Below, in pieces: positions 34,713 through 42,838 of a stretch of 64,000 bases of DNA. Positions within the stretch are counted from its first letter, which is position 1; each line of letters begins with the position of its first letter. Under the pieces are notes generated by a model. The model searched no databases and was not told where the DNA came from. It saw nothing but the letters and a program-made list of their open reading frames with translations. Made by a program: the position numbers and the translations under genes. Origin of the DNA: Paraburkholderia sacchari (GTDB lineage Bacteria; Pseudomonadota; Gammaproteobacteria; Burkholderiales; Burkholderiaceae); NCBI RefSeq assembly GCF_000785435.2, contig NZ_JTDB02000003.1:186001-250000 (forward strand), written 5' to 3'.

Positions 34713-36206
34713 ATGAATACCAAAGTCATTACCCGCAGTGCCGTGACCATTGCCGTTGCCGTCGCGTTGTCGGCGGGCTACGTGGCCGGGCGCCGCGACG
34801 TGCCGCCGCCGCAGGTGATCACCCCGGCGCAGGCCGCGATGATGCCTGCAGAGGCCGCGGCCAAGACTGGCATTCCGGACTTCTCGGGCCTCGTGGAAAC
34901 CTACGGCCCGGCCGTCGTCAATATCAGTGCGAAGCACGTGGTGAAGCAGGCTTCCTTGCGCAGCAGGGCGCAGCAACTGCCGATCGATCCGGGCGATCCG
35001 TTCTATCAGTTCTTCAAGCACTTCTACGGCGGCGCGCCCGGCATGGGCGGCGACGGCGGCGGCATGCAGCCCGACACGCCGAGTTCGAGCCTCGGCTCGG
35101 GCTTCGTCATCAGCCCGGACGGCTACATTCTCACGAACGCGCACGTCGTGGACGGCGCGAACGTCGTGACCGTGAAGCTCACCGACAAGCGCGAATTCAA
35201 GGCCAAAGTCGTGGGCGCCGACAAGCAGTCCGACGTCGCCGTGCTCAAGATCGACGCGAAGGATCTGCCCACCGTGAAGATCGGCGACCCGCGCCAGAGC
35301 AAGGTCGGCCAGTGGGTGGTGGCGATCGGCTCGCCGTACGGCTTCGACAACACCGTGACCTCGGGCATCATCAGCGCGAAGTCGCGCTCGCTGCCCGACG
35401 AGAACTACACGCCGTTCATCCAGACCGACGTGCCGGTGAACCCCGGCAACTCGGGCGGCCCGCTGTTCAATCTGCAGGGCGAAGTGATCGGCATCAACTC
35501 GATGATCTACTCGCAGACGGGCGGCTTCCAGGGCCTTTCGTTCGCTATCCCGATCAATGAAGCCATGAAGGTCAAGGACGAGCTCGTCAAGACGGGGCAC
35601 GTGAGCCGCGGGCGCCTCGGCGTGGCGGTGCAGTCGATGAACCAGACGCTCGCCGACTCGTTCGGCATGGACAAGCCGCGCGGCGCGCTGGTGAGTTCGG
35701 TGGACGCGAACGGTCCGGCCGCGAAAGCGGGCCTGAAGCCCGGCGACGTGATTCTTGCCGTGAACGGCCAGGCGGTGGGCGACTCGGTCGACCTGCCTTC
35801 GTTGATCGCGGGCATGAAGCCGGGCACGAAGGCCGACATTCAGGTGTGGCGCGACAAGTCGACCAAGGACTTCACGGCGACCATCGGCACGCTCACCGAC
35901 AGCAAGCTCGCCTCGAACGACGCGCAGCAGTCGCAGATGCAGGGACGCCTCGGTGTTGCGGTGCGCCCGCTTTCGCCGGCGGAGAAAGACAATGGCTCGA
36001 TCGATCACGGTTTGCTCGTCGAGCAGGCGTCCGGCGCGGCGGAAAACGCGGGCATTCAGCCCGGCGACGTGATTCTCGCAGTGAACGGCCGCGCGGTGAC
36101 GAGCCCCGATCAGCTCAAGCAGATGATCGCGCAAGCGGGCAACAGCATCGCACTCCTGATTCAGCGCGACGACGCGCAGATCTTCGTGCCGGTCGATCTC
36201 GGCTGA
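34713..36206 (+). CDS. degP: Periplasmic Do-type serine protease (DegP/MucD)
   Basis: A 497-residue HtrA-family protease and chaperone for misfolded envelope proteins. A signal/anchor segment (about 8-25) is followed by the trypsin-like domain with triad His144 (NAHVVDG), Asp174 (SDVAVLKI) and Ser247 (GNSGGPL). Two PDZ domains follow (about 290-375 and 400-490), each with a GDVILAVNG loop. Length matches DegP/MucD. The loop with Gly/Met residues before the first motif corresponds to the LA loop. AAGGAG precedes the ATG. It is downstream of a two-component system and a candidate regulator box, fitting envelope-stress control. Confidence 0.94.
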   Translation: MNTKVITRSAVTIAVAVALSAGYVAGRRDVPPPQVITPAQAAMMPAEAAAKTGIPDFSGLVETYGPAVVNISAKHVVKQASLRSRAQQLPIDPGDPFYQFFKHFYGGAPGMGGDGGGMQPDTPSSSLGSGFVISPDGYILTNAHVVDGANVVTVKLTDKREFKAKVVGADKQSDVAVLKIDAKDLPTVKIGDPRQSKVGQWVVAIGSPYGFDNTVTSGIISAKSRSLPDENYTPFIQTDVPVNPGNSGGPLFNLQGEVIGINSMIYSQTGGFQGLSFAIPINEAMKVKDELVKTGHVSRGRLGVAVQSMNQTLADSFGMDKPRGALVSSVDANGPAAKAGLKPGDVILAVNGQAVGDSVDLPSLIAGMKPGTKADIQVWRDKSTKDFTATIGTLTDSKLASNDAQQSQMQGRLGVAVRPLSPAEKDNGSIDHGLLVEQASGAAENAGIQPGDVILAVNGRAVTSPDQLKQMIAQAGNSIALLIQRDDAQIFVPVDLG

Positions 36207-36275
36207 GCGCGGTCGCGCTTCGCTTCAGCGGCCTGGCGTACAACGCATACCGGGATTTCCGGGCCGCTGTTTTCA

Positions 36276-36314
36276 CTGCCGCCATGGGCTTCGCGCCCCG
36301 GCGGCAGTTTTCTT
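36276..36314 (+). terminator. Rho-independent terminator after the DegP-type gene
   Basis: CTGCCGCC (36276-36283) pairs with GGCGGCAG (36300-36307), with an inner GGGC/GCCC stem, and TTTTCTTTT follows. Confidence 0.85.
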
Positions 36315-36399
36315 TTCAGCGTGCTGTTCGTGCCTGATCCAGTTGGGCATGCGTTTTGCGGCGGTTCCATACCGAGGCAATGTGTAAGGAGCAGTCACG

Positions 36400-37119
36400 A
36401 TGAAGAGATTTAATAAAACGCGTCCAGTCCTTTCGAACGCCGCGATCGCGGCGACCCTGACCCTTGGTTTCGCGGGCATTGCGGCAGCGCAGCAAGGCAG
36501 CGCGCCGGTGCAGCAGGTGCCGATGCCGCAAGAAAGCGCGCCGGTACAGCAGGCGCCGATGCAACAAGCGCCGATGCAACAAGCGCCGATGCAACAAGCG
36601 CCGATGCAACAAGCGCCGATGCAACAAGCGCCGATGCAGCAAATGCCGGCGCAGCAAGCACCAATGCAGCAAATGCCAGCCCAGCAAGGCGGCGCCAACG
36701 GCGCGGCGAACGGCATGAATCCCTCGAACGGCACGGTGGGCGGTTCGAGCACCGACATGTCGAGCGCCGGCAACACCAACGGCGGCGGCATGCCGCAAGT
36801 GCAGCAGCAAGGCGGCGTGGAGTTCGTGTCGGGCGGTGTCGGCCTCGATGAGTCGAAGGCGCTGCAAGCCGCGCGGTCGCAGTGGCCGCTTTCCTTGCGC
36901 TTCACGGACCGCAACGCCGAATTCCTCGCCGACGTGCGCGTGCAGATCGTCGACGCCCGGGGTGCGAGCGTGCTCAATGCGACTTCGCGCGGGCCGTACA
37001 TGCTCGTGCGCGTGCGCCCGGGGCGCTATACGGTACACGTGAGCCACAACGGCATCGACAAGACCAGTGCCGTGACGGTGGGCTCGAATGGCAGCGCCCG
37101 CGCATCGTTCGTCTGGTAA
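36400..37119 (+). CDS. Secreted repeat protein with Gln/Met/Pro repeats
   Basis: A 239-residue exported protein. A signal peptide (about 1-30, ending AGIAAA) is followed by a repeat region with about ten copies of the five-residue unit APMQQ, encoded by nearly identical 15-bp units. Then comes a Gly/Asn-rich linker. The C-terminal 90 residues (LSLRFTDRNAEFLADVRVQI ... GRYTVHVSHNGIDKTSAV) look like a small beta-sandwich of the carboxypeptidase-regulatory type. The start follows AAGGAG. The Met- and Gln-rich repeat could bind copper or mediate association, but this is speculation; function unknown. Confidence 0.75.
   Translation: MKRFNKTRPVLSNAAIAATLTLGFAGIAAAQQGSAPVQQVPMPQESAPVQQAPMQQAPMQQAPMQQAPMQQAPMQQAPMQQMPAQQAPMQQMPAQQGGANGAANGMNPSNGTVGGSSTDMSSAGNTNGGGMPQVQQQGGVEFVSGGVGLDESKALQAARSQWPLSLRFTDRNAEFLADVRVQIVDARGASVLNATSRGPYMLVRVRPGRYTVHVSHNGIDKTSAVTVGSNGSARASFVW
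36541..36687 (+). repeat. 15-bp tandem repeats in the secreted protein gene
   Basis: Units of ATGCAACAAGCGCCG run in tandem, five of them virtually identical from about 36559 to 36633, followed by diverged copies (ATGCAGCAAATGCCG and similar) to 36687. Identical codons indicate recent slippage expansion. Confidence 0.9.
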
Positions 37120-37236
37120 GCCCTGGCGGCGCGCGGCAGCCGAATTCGCGCAAGCCGCCGAAGTTTCGCGGATAATGAAGTCACGGGCTTGCCGTGACTT
37201 CCCGGGCAGCGGCGCCCATCGCTCAGGGAGCAGACC

Positions 37237-37602
37237 ATGACGGTCGAACCGGATGCCGGCCATCGCATCGACATCATCACGAACCGTCACCGCGTGCGCG
37301 TGATCCACGGTGGCATCACGATTGCCGATACGCTCGCGGCGCTCACGCTCGTCGAGACCGGCAATCCGGACGTCTTTTACTTCCCGCGTGCCGACGTGAA
37401 CATGGCGCGGCTCGAACGCTCCACACACACCGAAGCCTGTCCGCACAAGGGCGAGGCGTCCTTTTACCACCTGCGCACCGAGGACGGCTGCATCGAGGAC
37501 GCCGCATGGAGCTATGAGGCGCCACTCGAAGCGGCGCACAGCATCAAGGCCTATCTGGCGTTTCACGCCGATCGCGTGGACCGCATCGATCAGACCTCCT
37601 GA
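37237..37602 (+). CDS. DUF427 family protein
   Basis: A 121-residue protein with the DUF427 beta fold: VRVIHGGITIADTLAALTLVETG, then VFYFPRADVNMARLE, THTEACPHKGEASFYHL and AAWSYEAPLEAAHSIKAYLAF. The Cys-Pro-His-Lys-Gly segment is the family hallmark. Members are small cytoplasmic proteins of unknown enzymatic role. CAGGGAG lies nine bases before the start. Length is typical. Confidence 0.9.
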   Translation: MTVEPDAGHRIDIITNRHRVRVIHGGITIADTLAALTLVETGNPDVFYFPRADVNMARLERSTHTEACPHKGEASFYHLRTEDGCIEDAAWSYEAPLEAAHSIKAYLAFHADRVDRIDQTS

Positions 37603-37698
37603 GAAAGCGCCCGAGCGCTCGCATATTGACCGCCGATTGATGCTCTAATCAGCCGAACGACCTGAAGGAACTTCTCGAACTGCCACCGGGGAGCCGCC

Positions 37699-38427
37699 AT
37701 GGAACTGAACGATGCGTTGAGGATTCCGCTCGAGCCGTCTGCCGTCTGGCAGGCGCTGCAGCAGGCCCCGCTCGTGCGGGCGAGTCTGGAGCATTGCGAG
37801 TCGTTCAGGCGGCTCGGCCCCGGCGAGTACGCGATCACGCTGACTGTGCCGCTCGGGCCGCTGCGCGCACGTTACGAAGTGCGCGCTCACATTGCCAGCG
37901 ACGTTGCGACGGTGCCGCTCACGCCGCGCCGGGTGCTGAGCTTTCGTGCGCGCGCCGACGGCATCGGCTCGCTGCGTGGCCAGATCGATGTGGCGCTGCG
38001 CGAGGAGGAGCCCGCCGCGATGGGCAAGGGCGCGAGCACGCGCATCGACTATTCGGTGTGGGCCACGCTGACCGGGCCGCTGGGCGAGCTGCCGCCGCGT
38101 CAAATCGAAAACGCGCTGCACGAACTCGCCGACGAGTTCTTCACCGAGTTCTGCGCCGTGGTTGCGGCCAAGCACGGACGGGCGCCGAACCGCGTTCGTG
38201 GCGAGGCGCCCCGGCGTCAGCATGTGTTCTTGCGGCCCATCAATCTTGCGGCGGTCGCGCGGCGCGCGCATCTGCTCCCGCAAGCGGGCGGCACGCTGTC
38301 GGGTCGTGCCGCGGGCACGCTTCATCATGAGCCCGCGCCGCACGCGATGCCAAACTGGGTCTGGGCCGCGATGATCTTTTTCGTTGCGCTGCTGTTTTAC
38401 GTCGCGCGGCATCTGGCGGAAGGCTAA
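37699..38427 (+). CDS. CoxG-like SRPBCC protein with C-terminal anchor
   Basis: A 242-residue protein whose first 150 residues match the CoxG/START-like fold: IPLEPSAVWQALQQAPLVRASLEHCESF, then the sheet and the helix ENALHELADEFFTEFCAVV. The C-terminus holds a single transmembrane span (about 218-236, WVWAAMIFFVALLFYV), so it is probably membrane-anchored at its C-terminus. CoxG homologues help CO dehydrogenase or bind quinone-like lipids; no cox genes are nearby, so the role is unknown. It is 96 bp after the DUF427 gene, same strand. Confidence 0.75.
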   Translation: MELNDALRIPLEPSAVWQALQQAPLVRASLEHCESFRRLGPGEYAITLTVPLGPLRARYEVRAHIASDVATVPLTPRRVLSFRARADGIGSLRGQIDVALREEEPAAMGKGASTRIDYSVWATLTGPLGELPPRQIENALHELADEFFTEFCAVVAAKHGRAPNRVRGEAPRRQHVFLRPINLAAVARRAHLLPQAGGTLSGRAAGTLHHEPAPHAMPNWVWAAMIFFVALLFYVARHLAEG

Positions 38428-38463
38428 GGCCGCGCGCGGCTTCGCATCGCCCTCACATCGCTC

Positions 38464-39525
38464 TCACGTCCCCCGGAACTCCCGTCGCCATGCCGACGGC
38501 GAGGTCCTGAACGCTTCCACGAAATGCTGGCGCAGCGACGCGGCCGAGCCGAAGCCCGCGCCCTGCGCGATGGCGTCGATCGGCTGGTCAGTGGTTTCGA
38601 GCAGTTGCTGCGCTCGGGCGAGCCGCTCGCCGAGCAGCCACGCGCTCACGGTTGCGCCGGTCGTCAGGCGGAACTGGCGGGTGAAGGTGCGGCGGCTCAT
38701 GAGCGCGCGCTGCGCGAGCGAGTCGAGCGTATGCGGCGTGTCGAGATGGGCCCGGATCCAGTCGAGCAGGCTCGAGAGCCGGTCGCCGCGCCCGCGCGCC
38801 GCCACCGGCTGCTGCACGTACTGCGCCTGGCTGCCCTGGCGGTGCGGCGGCACCACTAGCCGCCGCGCCACGTAGTTGGCCGCCTGCGTGCCGGCGAGGC
38901 GCCGCAGCAGATGCAGGCAGCAGTCGAGACCCGCCGCCGTGCCTGCCGAAGTGAGAATGTCGCCATCGTCGACGTAGAGGACGTTTGGATCGAAGCGCAC
39001 TTGCGGGAACTGGCGCGCGAAGGCGTCGGCGGCGGCCCAGTGCGTGGTGGCCGGGCGGCCGTCGAGCAGGCCCGCGTGCGCGAGCACGAAAGCGCCGAAA
39101 CACAGGCCCACGAGCACCGCGCCGCGTGCGTGCGCCGCATGCAGCGCTTCGCACAGTGCGCGGGGCGGCACTTCTTCGGCGTCGCGCCAGCTTGGCACGA
39201 CGACCACATCGGCGTATTCGAGCGCTTCGAGGCCGCAGGGCGCGCCGATCGTAAAACCGGCCGTCGTGGCGAGCGGCCCCGGTTCGGCCGCGCAGACGAT
39301 CAGCTCGAACGGCGGCACGCCGCCTTCGGGGCGCGGCTCGCCGAACACGATGCAGGGCACCGAGAGATGAAACGGAATGATGCGATTGAACGCGACCACG
39401 GCAATGCGGCGTGCTGGCGGTGCCGTTTCTTTCGTTGGAGCTGTCGTTGGCGAGGCCAGTGCCGCCAGTGCGGCAGGTGCGGCAGGTTCGGAAACCGGCG
39501 TCGGAGTACGGGGAGCGGTGGGCAT
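38464..39525 (-). CDS. GlxA-family transcriptional regulator (DJ-1/PfpI plus AraC HTH)
   Basis: A 353-residue regulator. Residues about 40-205 form a DJ-1/PfpI-like domain, with the conserved Cys in LVGLCFGAFVLAHAG. An AraC-type double helix-turn-helix follows (about 245-345: LDSLAQRALMSRRTFTRQF, AIAQGAGFGSAASLRQHF). A Pro/Ala-rich N-terminal tail of about 38 residues is unusual and may reflect a later true start. It is divergent from the isochorismatase-type hydrolase gene, 233 bp away, so it probably controls that gene. The ligand is unknown. Confidence 0.9.
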   Translation of the reverse strand: MPTAPRTPTPVSEPAAPAALAALASPTTAPTKETAPPARRIAVVAFNRIIPFHLSVPCIVFGEPRPEGGVPPFELIVCAAEPGPLATTAGFTIGAPCGLEALEYADVVVVPSWRDAEEVPPRALCEALHAAHARGAVLVGLCFGAFVLAHAGLLDGRPATTHWAAADAFARQFPQVRFDPNVLYVDDGDILTSAGTAAGLDCCLHLLRRLAGTQAANYVARRLVVPPHRQGSQAQYVQQPVAARGRGDRLSSLLDWIRAHLDTPHTLDSLAQRALMSRRTFTRQFRLTTGATVSAWLLGERLARAQQLLETTDQPIDAIAQGAGFGSAASLRQHFVEAFRTSPSAWRREFRGT

Positions 39526-39758
39526 CGATTTCCTCGCAAGTCGAGAGGGGCCGTGGACGCGCGGGTCTCTATTCTCTCGCCCACGTTTGGCCCAATTCTA
39601 TCGAAAGTTGTCATTCGGGCCACTGTGCGCGTGCGATGCGCCAACGGACAATGCCTCCATCGCAGCCGCGTCGCCTGGACGGCCGCGGATTCCATCGAGA
39701 TTCCACCGGATTTCCCCGATTTTCTCGCCAGGTTCATATCGAAGAAGGAGGTATCGCC

Positions 39759-40394
39759 ATGTCCGTAACTCCCCGCCGTGCGCTGGTCGTCATCGACGTG
39801 CAAAACGAATACGTCACCGGCGATCTGCCGATCGAATACCCGGACGTGCAGACGTCGCTCGCCAACGTGGGCCGCGCGATCGACGCCGCTCGCGCCGCTG
39901 GCGTGCCGGTCGTGGTGGTGCAGAACTTCGCGCCTGCCGGGTCGCCGCTGTTCGCGCGCGGCAGCGTCGGCGCCGAGTTGCACCCCGTGGTGGCTTCGCG
40001 CCAGCGCGATCATTACGTGGAAAAGGCGTTGCCGAGCGCTTTCGCGGGCACCGATCTCGCCGCATGGCTCGCGGCGCACGACATCGACACGCTGGCCGTC
40101 GCCGGCTACATGACGCACAACTGCGACGCGTCGACGGTGTTCGATGCGACCCACGCGGGTCTCGCGGTCGAATTCCTCGAAGACGCCTCGGGCTCGGTGC
40201 CCTACGAGAACGCAGCGGGCGCGGCGAGCGCCGAGGAGATCCATCGTGTGTTCAAGGTCGTGATGCATTCGCGCTTCGCGGCGGTCGCGAGCACCGATGC
40301 CTGGATTGCCGCGCTCGAAGCGGGCGCGCCGCTGGAGCGCGACAACATTTACGCCTCGAATCAGCGCGCGCGGGCCAGCCAGGTTGCGGCGTGA
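39759..40394 (+). CDS. Isochorismatase-family cysteine hydrolase
   Basis: A 211-residue cytoplasmic hydrolase with the expected triad: Asp in VVIDVQNEY, Lys in VEKALPSAF and Cys in VAGYMTHNCDAS. The family includes isochorismatases, nicotinamidases and carbamoylases of small amides; the substrate cannot be told here. The start has GAAGGAGGT eight bases upstream; the much longer frame from 39411 is not family-like. It faces a GlxA-type regulator and is followed by a hairpin terminator. Confidence 0.88.
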   Translation: MSVTPRRALVVIDVQNEYVTGDLPIEYPDVQTSLANVGRAIDAARAAGVPVVVVQNFAPAGSPLFARGSVGAELHPVVASRQRDHYVEKALPSAFAGTDLAAWLAAHDIDTLAVAGYMTHNCDASTVFDATHAGLAVEFLEDASGSVPYENAAGAASAEEIHRVFKVVMHSRFAAVASTDAWIAALEAGAPLERDNIYASNQRARASQVAA

Positions 40395-40445
40395 TGTTGC
40401 GGTAACCCCGGGCTTGATTCCGGCAGGGCGGGGCAGCACGCTCTC

Positions 40446-40475
40446 GCGGGCCGCACCGTCTGGACGGCGGCCCGC
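40446..40475. terminator. Hairpin between convergent genes
   Basis: GCGGGCC (40446-40452) pairs with GGCCCGC (40469-40475), with an inner CCGTC/GACGG stem around a two-base loop. It lies between the hydrolase gene and the convergent TetR gene and could end transcription on both strands, though no T run is present. Confidence 0.55.
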
Positions 40476-41125
40476 TATTCCTTCGCCGCCGGCTCGACGC
40501 GCAGCGCCGGGCTGTAGCGCAGCGCATCGAGCATGGCCTCGACGTGCCGCTCCGCGTTGTGCGCCACGTCAAACATGTCGGGCAGGATCGCCATGTCGTG
40601 CAGCGCCCCGGTGATGAACGAGTGCAGCACGCGCGTCGCGCGCGGGGCGTCGAGACTGGCGGGCAGCTGCCCCTTGGACATCGCGTTGCGCAAACCTTCC
40701 TCGATGCGCTCGAGGCCCTCGCGCATATTGCCCTGATGGCGCGCCATGACAGGGCCCATTTCCTCCACGAACTCGCACTTCAGAAACAGGATCTCGAAGA
40801 CACGCCGGCGCTTCGCGTCGGTGGCGGTGTCGCGCAGGCACAGCACGCACAGGTCCTTGATGCGCCCGAGAGGGTCGGGCTCGTCCGGGTCGACCGTGGC
40901 CGCTTTCATCTCGTCGAGCGGCAGCACCACGCGGTCGAACATGGCGTTGAAGAGATCGCCTTTGTTCTCGAAATGCCAGTAGATTGCCCCGCGCGTGACG
41001 CCGGCTGCCTGGGCGATGTCGGCAAGCGAGCTGCGCGACACGCCTTTTTCGAAAAAAACCTGTTCGGCAGCGTCGAGAATGCGGTTGCGCGTCTCCAGCG
41101 CTTCCTCTTTGGTGCGTCGGACCAT
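40475..41125 (-). CDS. bpeR: TetR-family repressor of the RND efflux operon (BpeR/AcrR type)
   Basis: A 216-residue TetR regulator. The N-terminal HTH reads ILDAAEQVFFEKGVSRSSLADIAQAAGVTRGAIYWHF, as in AcrR/TtgR. The rest is the helical ligand-binding domain. It is divergent from the efflux operon and the gap carries two dyads, one of which closely follows the AcrR box. In Burkholderia BpeR represses bpeAB-oprB. That role here is inferred from orthology of the operon and the site. Confidence 0.88.
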   Translation of the reverse strand: MVRRTKEEALETRNRILDAAEQVFFEKGVSRSSLADIAQAAGVTRGAIYWHFENKGDLFNAMFDRVVLPLDEMKAATVDPDEPDPLGRIKDLCVLCLRDTATDAKRRRVFEILFLKCEFVEEMGPVMARHQGNMREGLERIEEGLRNAMSKGQLPASLDAPRATRVLHSFITGALHDMAILPDMFDVAHNAERHVEAMLDALRYSPALRVEPAAKE

Positions 41126-41190
41126 GAAAGGCTACTGCTCAGTATGTGGGTTATCAGGGTAAGAAAGCATATAAGAGCCGGATCAGCAAT

Positions 41191-41207
41191 GTATTAATTT
41201 GTAATAC
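41191..41207. promoter_or_regulatory. Dyad near the TetR gene start
   Basis: GTATTA-ATTTG-TAATAC is a perfect dyad with 6-bp arms, 66 bp before the repressor start. It could be a second binding site or a promoter element for the regulator. Confidence 0.4.
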
Positions 41208-41263
41208 GCACGCCGTGCGCCGAACGCTCTTGTGCAGTCCCGGGATCGGAACGATTTGTTCTT

Positions 41264-41292
41264 ATACATTCATTCGCGAATGTATCTATAAT
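41264..41292 (+). promoter_or_regulatory. AcrR-like operator over the efflux operon promoter
   Basis: ATACATTC-ATTCGC-GAATGTAT (41264-41285) is a dyad with perfect 8-bp arms, very close to the E. coli AcrR box. TATAAT follows directly at 41287-41292 and is the likely -10 box, so a bound repressor would cover the -35/-10 spacer. It is 266 bp before the first efflux gene. Confidence 0.65.
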
Positions 41293-41557
41293 ACCACCCC
41301 ACCACCTGGATAACTCAAGAATTGATGTCCGGTTAATATCCGTCACTGGCCACCAGTCGTACAAACCCCAGTGCGCGCCGTTTGCTTACATTGCGCGCCC
41401 AAGTCGCCCGGACGGATGTCGCAAACCGGTATCGCGCCATTCCTGAAACACCGGGTTATCCGTCAGGTATTGCAGATGCTGGCGTGTGCCGCTGTTCTTC
41501 CTCACGAAGGAAGAACGCCACGCGCTTTTATTGTCAGTTATAGACAGAGGTTGCTCC

Positions 41558-42823
41558 ATGCGCGTCGAACGGGTTCCATTCCGCCTAATCACCTTCGCGA
41601 CGGCTGCCGTAGTGCTCGCAGCGTGCGGGCAAAAAAATTCCGCGCCGCCGCCCCAAACTCCCGAAGTAGGCGTGGTTGCCGTCCAACCTGCGTCCGTGCC
41701 GGTCGTGACCGAACTGCCGGGCCGCACCAATGCCTTCCTCGTCGCGCAGGTGCGCGCGCGGGTCGACGGCATCGTGCTGCGCCGCGAATTCACCGAGGGC
41801 TCGGTCGTGAAGGCGGGCCAGCGCCTGTACAAGATCGATCCGGCGCCGTACATCGCCACCCTCAATAACGCCAAGGCTGCGCTCGCGAAGGCGAAGGCGA
41901 ATCTCGTCACGCAGAACGCACTCGTCGCGCGCTACAAGGTGCTCGTCGCGGCCAACGCGGTCAGCAAGCAGGATTACGACAACGCCGTGGCCGCGCAAGG
42001 CCAGGCGCAGGCCGATGTCGATGCGGGCAAGGCCGCGGTCGACACCGCGCAGATCAACCTCGGCTACACCGATGTGGTCTCGCCGATCACCGGCAAGGTC
42101 GGCATCTCGCAGGTCACGCCGGGCGCCTACGTGCAGGCGAGCCAGGCGACGCTGATGTCCACCGTGCAGCAAATGGACCCGGTGTACGTGGACCTCACGC
42201 AGTCGAGCCTCGACGGCCTGAAGCTGCGCCGCGCCATCGAAGCGGGGCGCCTGAAGACCAACGGCCCCGACGCGGCCAAGGTCTCGCTCGTGCTCGAAGA
42301 CGGCCGCACCTACTCGCAGCAGGGCAAGCTCCAGTTCACCGACGTCACGGTCGACCAGGCCACCGGCTCGGTCACGATCCGCGCGCTTTTCCCGAACCCC
42401 GACCGCGTGCTGCTGCCGGGCATGTTCGTGCGCGCGCGCATCGACGAAGGCACCAATGAGCACGCGTTCCTCGTGCCGCAGGTCGGCGTACAGCACGACC
42501 AGAAGGGCCAGGCCACGGTGCTGCTCGTCGACAAGGACAACAAGGTCGTGCCGCACGTCATCGTCACGTCGGGCACGCAGGGCCAGGACTGGATCGTCGA
42601 AAGCGGTCTGAATGCGGGCGACCGCGTGATCGTGCAGGGCACCGAGAAAGTCCGTCCGGGCGCAACCGTGAAGGCGGTCGAGGCGCATCTGCCGCCGCCG
42701 CCGCCGCCGGGCGCGCCTTCAGCGGATCAGGCGACGGCTGGGGGTCTCGCGGGCGCGAGCGGCGCTTCGGGCGCATCGGCGGCTCACGCTGCATCCGCAC
42801 CCGCTGCCTCCGCTGCGCAATAA
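41558..42823 (+). CDS. bpeA: RND efflux periplasmic adaptor lipoprotein (BpeA/AcrA type)
   Basis: A 421-residue membrane fusion protein. The N-terminus has a lipobox (VVLAACG), followed by the lipoyl half-motifs VVTELPGRTNAFLVAQVRAR and VVSPITGKVG with an alpha-helical hairpin between them (about 95-160). The beta-barrel and membrane-proximal regions follow. The C-terminus is Pro- and Ala-rich (HLPPPPPPGAPS), longer than in AcrA. The start at 41558 places the signal at the N-terminus; the upstream extension is not signal-like. The transporter gene starts 15 bp downstream. Confidence 0.92.
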   Translation: MRVERVPFRLITFATAAVVLAACGQKNSAPPPQTPEVGVVAVQPASVPVVTELPGRTNAFLVAQVRARVDGIVLRREFTEGSVVKAGQRLYKIDPAPYIATLNNAKAALAKAKANLVTQNALVARYKVLVAANAVSKQDYDNAVAAQGQAQADVDAGKAAVDTAQINLGYTDVVSPITGKVGISQVTPGAYVQASQATLMSTVQQMDPVYVDLTQSSLDGLKLRRAIEAGRLKTNGPDAAKVSLVLEDGRTYSQQGKLQFTDVTVDQATGSVTIRALFPNPDRVLLPGMFVRARIDEGTNEHAFLVPQVGVQHDQKGQATVLLVDKDNKVVPHVIVTSGTQGQDWIVESGLNAGDRVIVQGTEKVRPGATVKAVEAHLPPPPPPGAPSADQATAGGLAGASGASGASAAHAASAPAASAAQ

Positions 42824-42838
42824 CAGGGAGCCTGCTTC

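Larger units (their letters stand above)
41126..41557. other. Divergent promoter region of the efflux locus
   Basis: No gene is supported in this 432-bp gap. It holds two dyads, one near the TetR gene and one over the efflux promoter, listed separately. The rest shows nothing recognisable. Confidence 0.6.
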
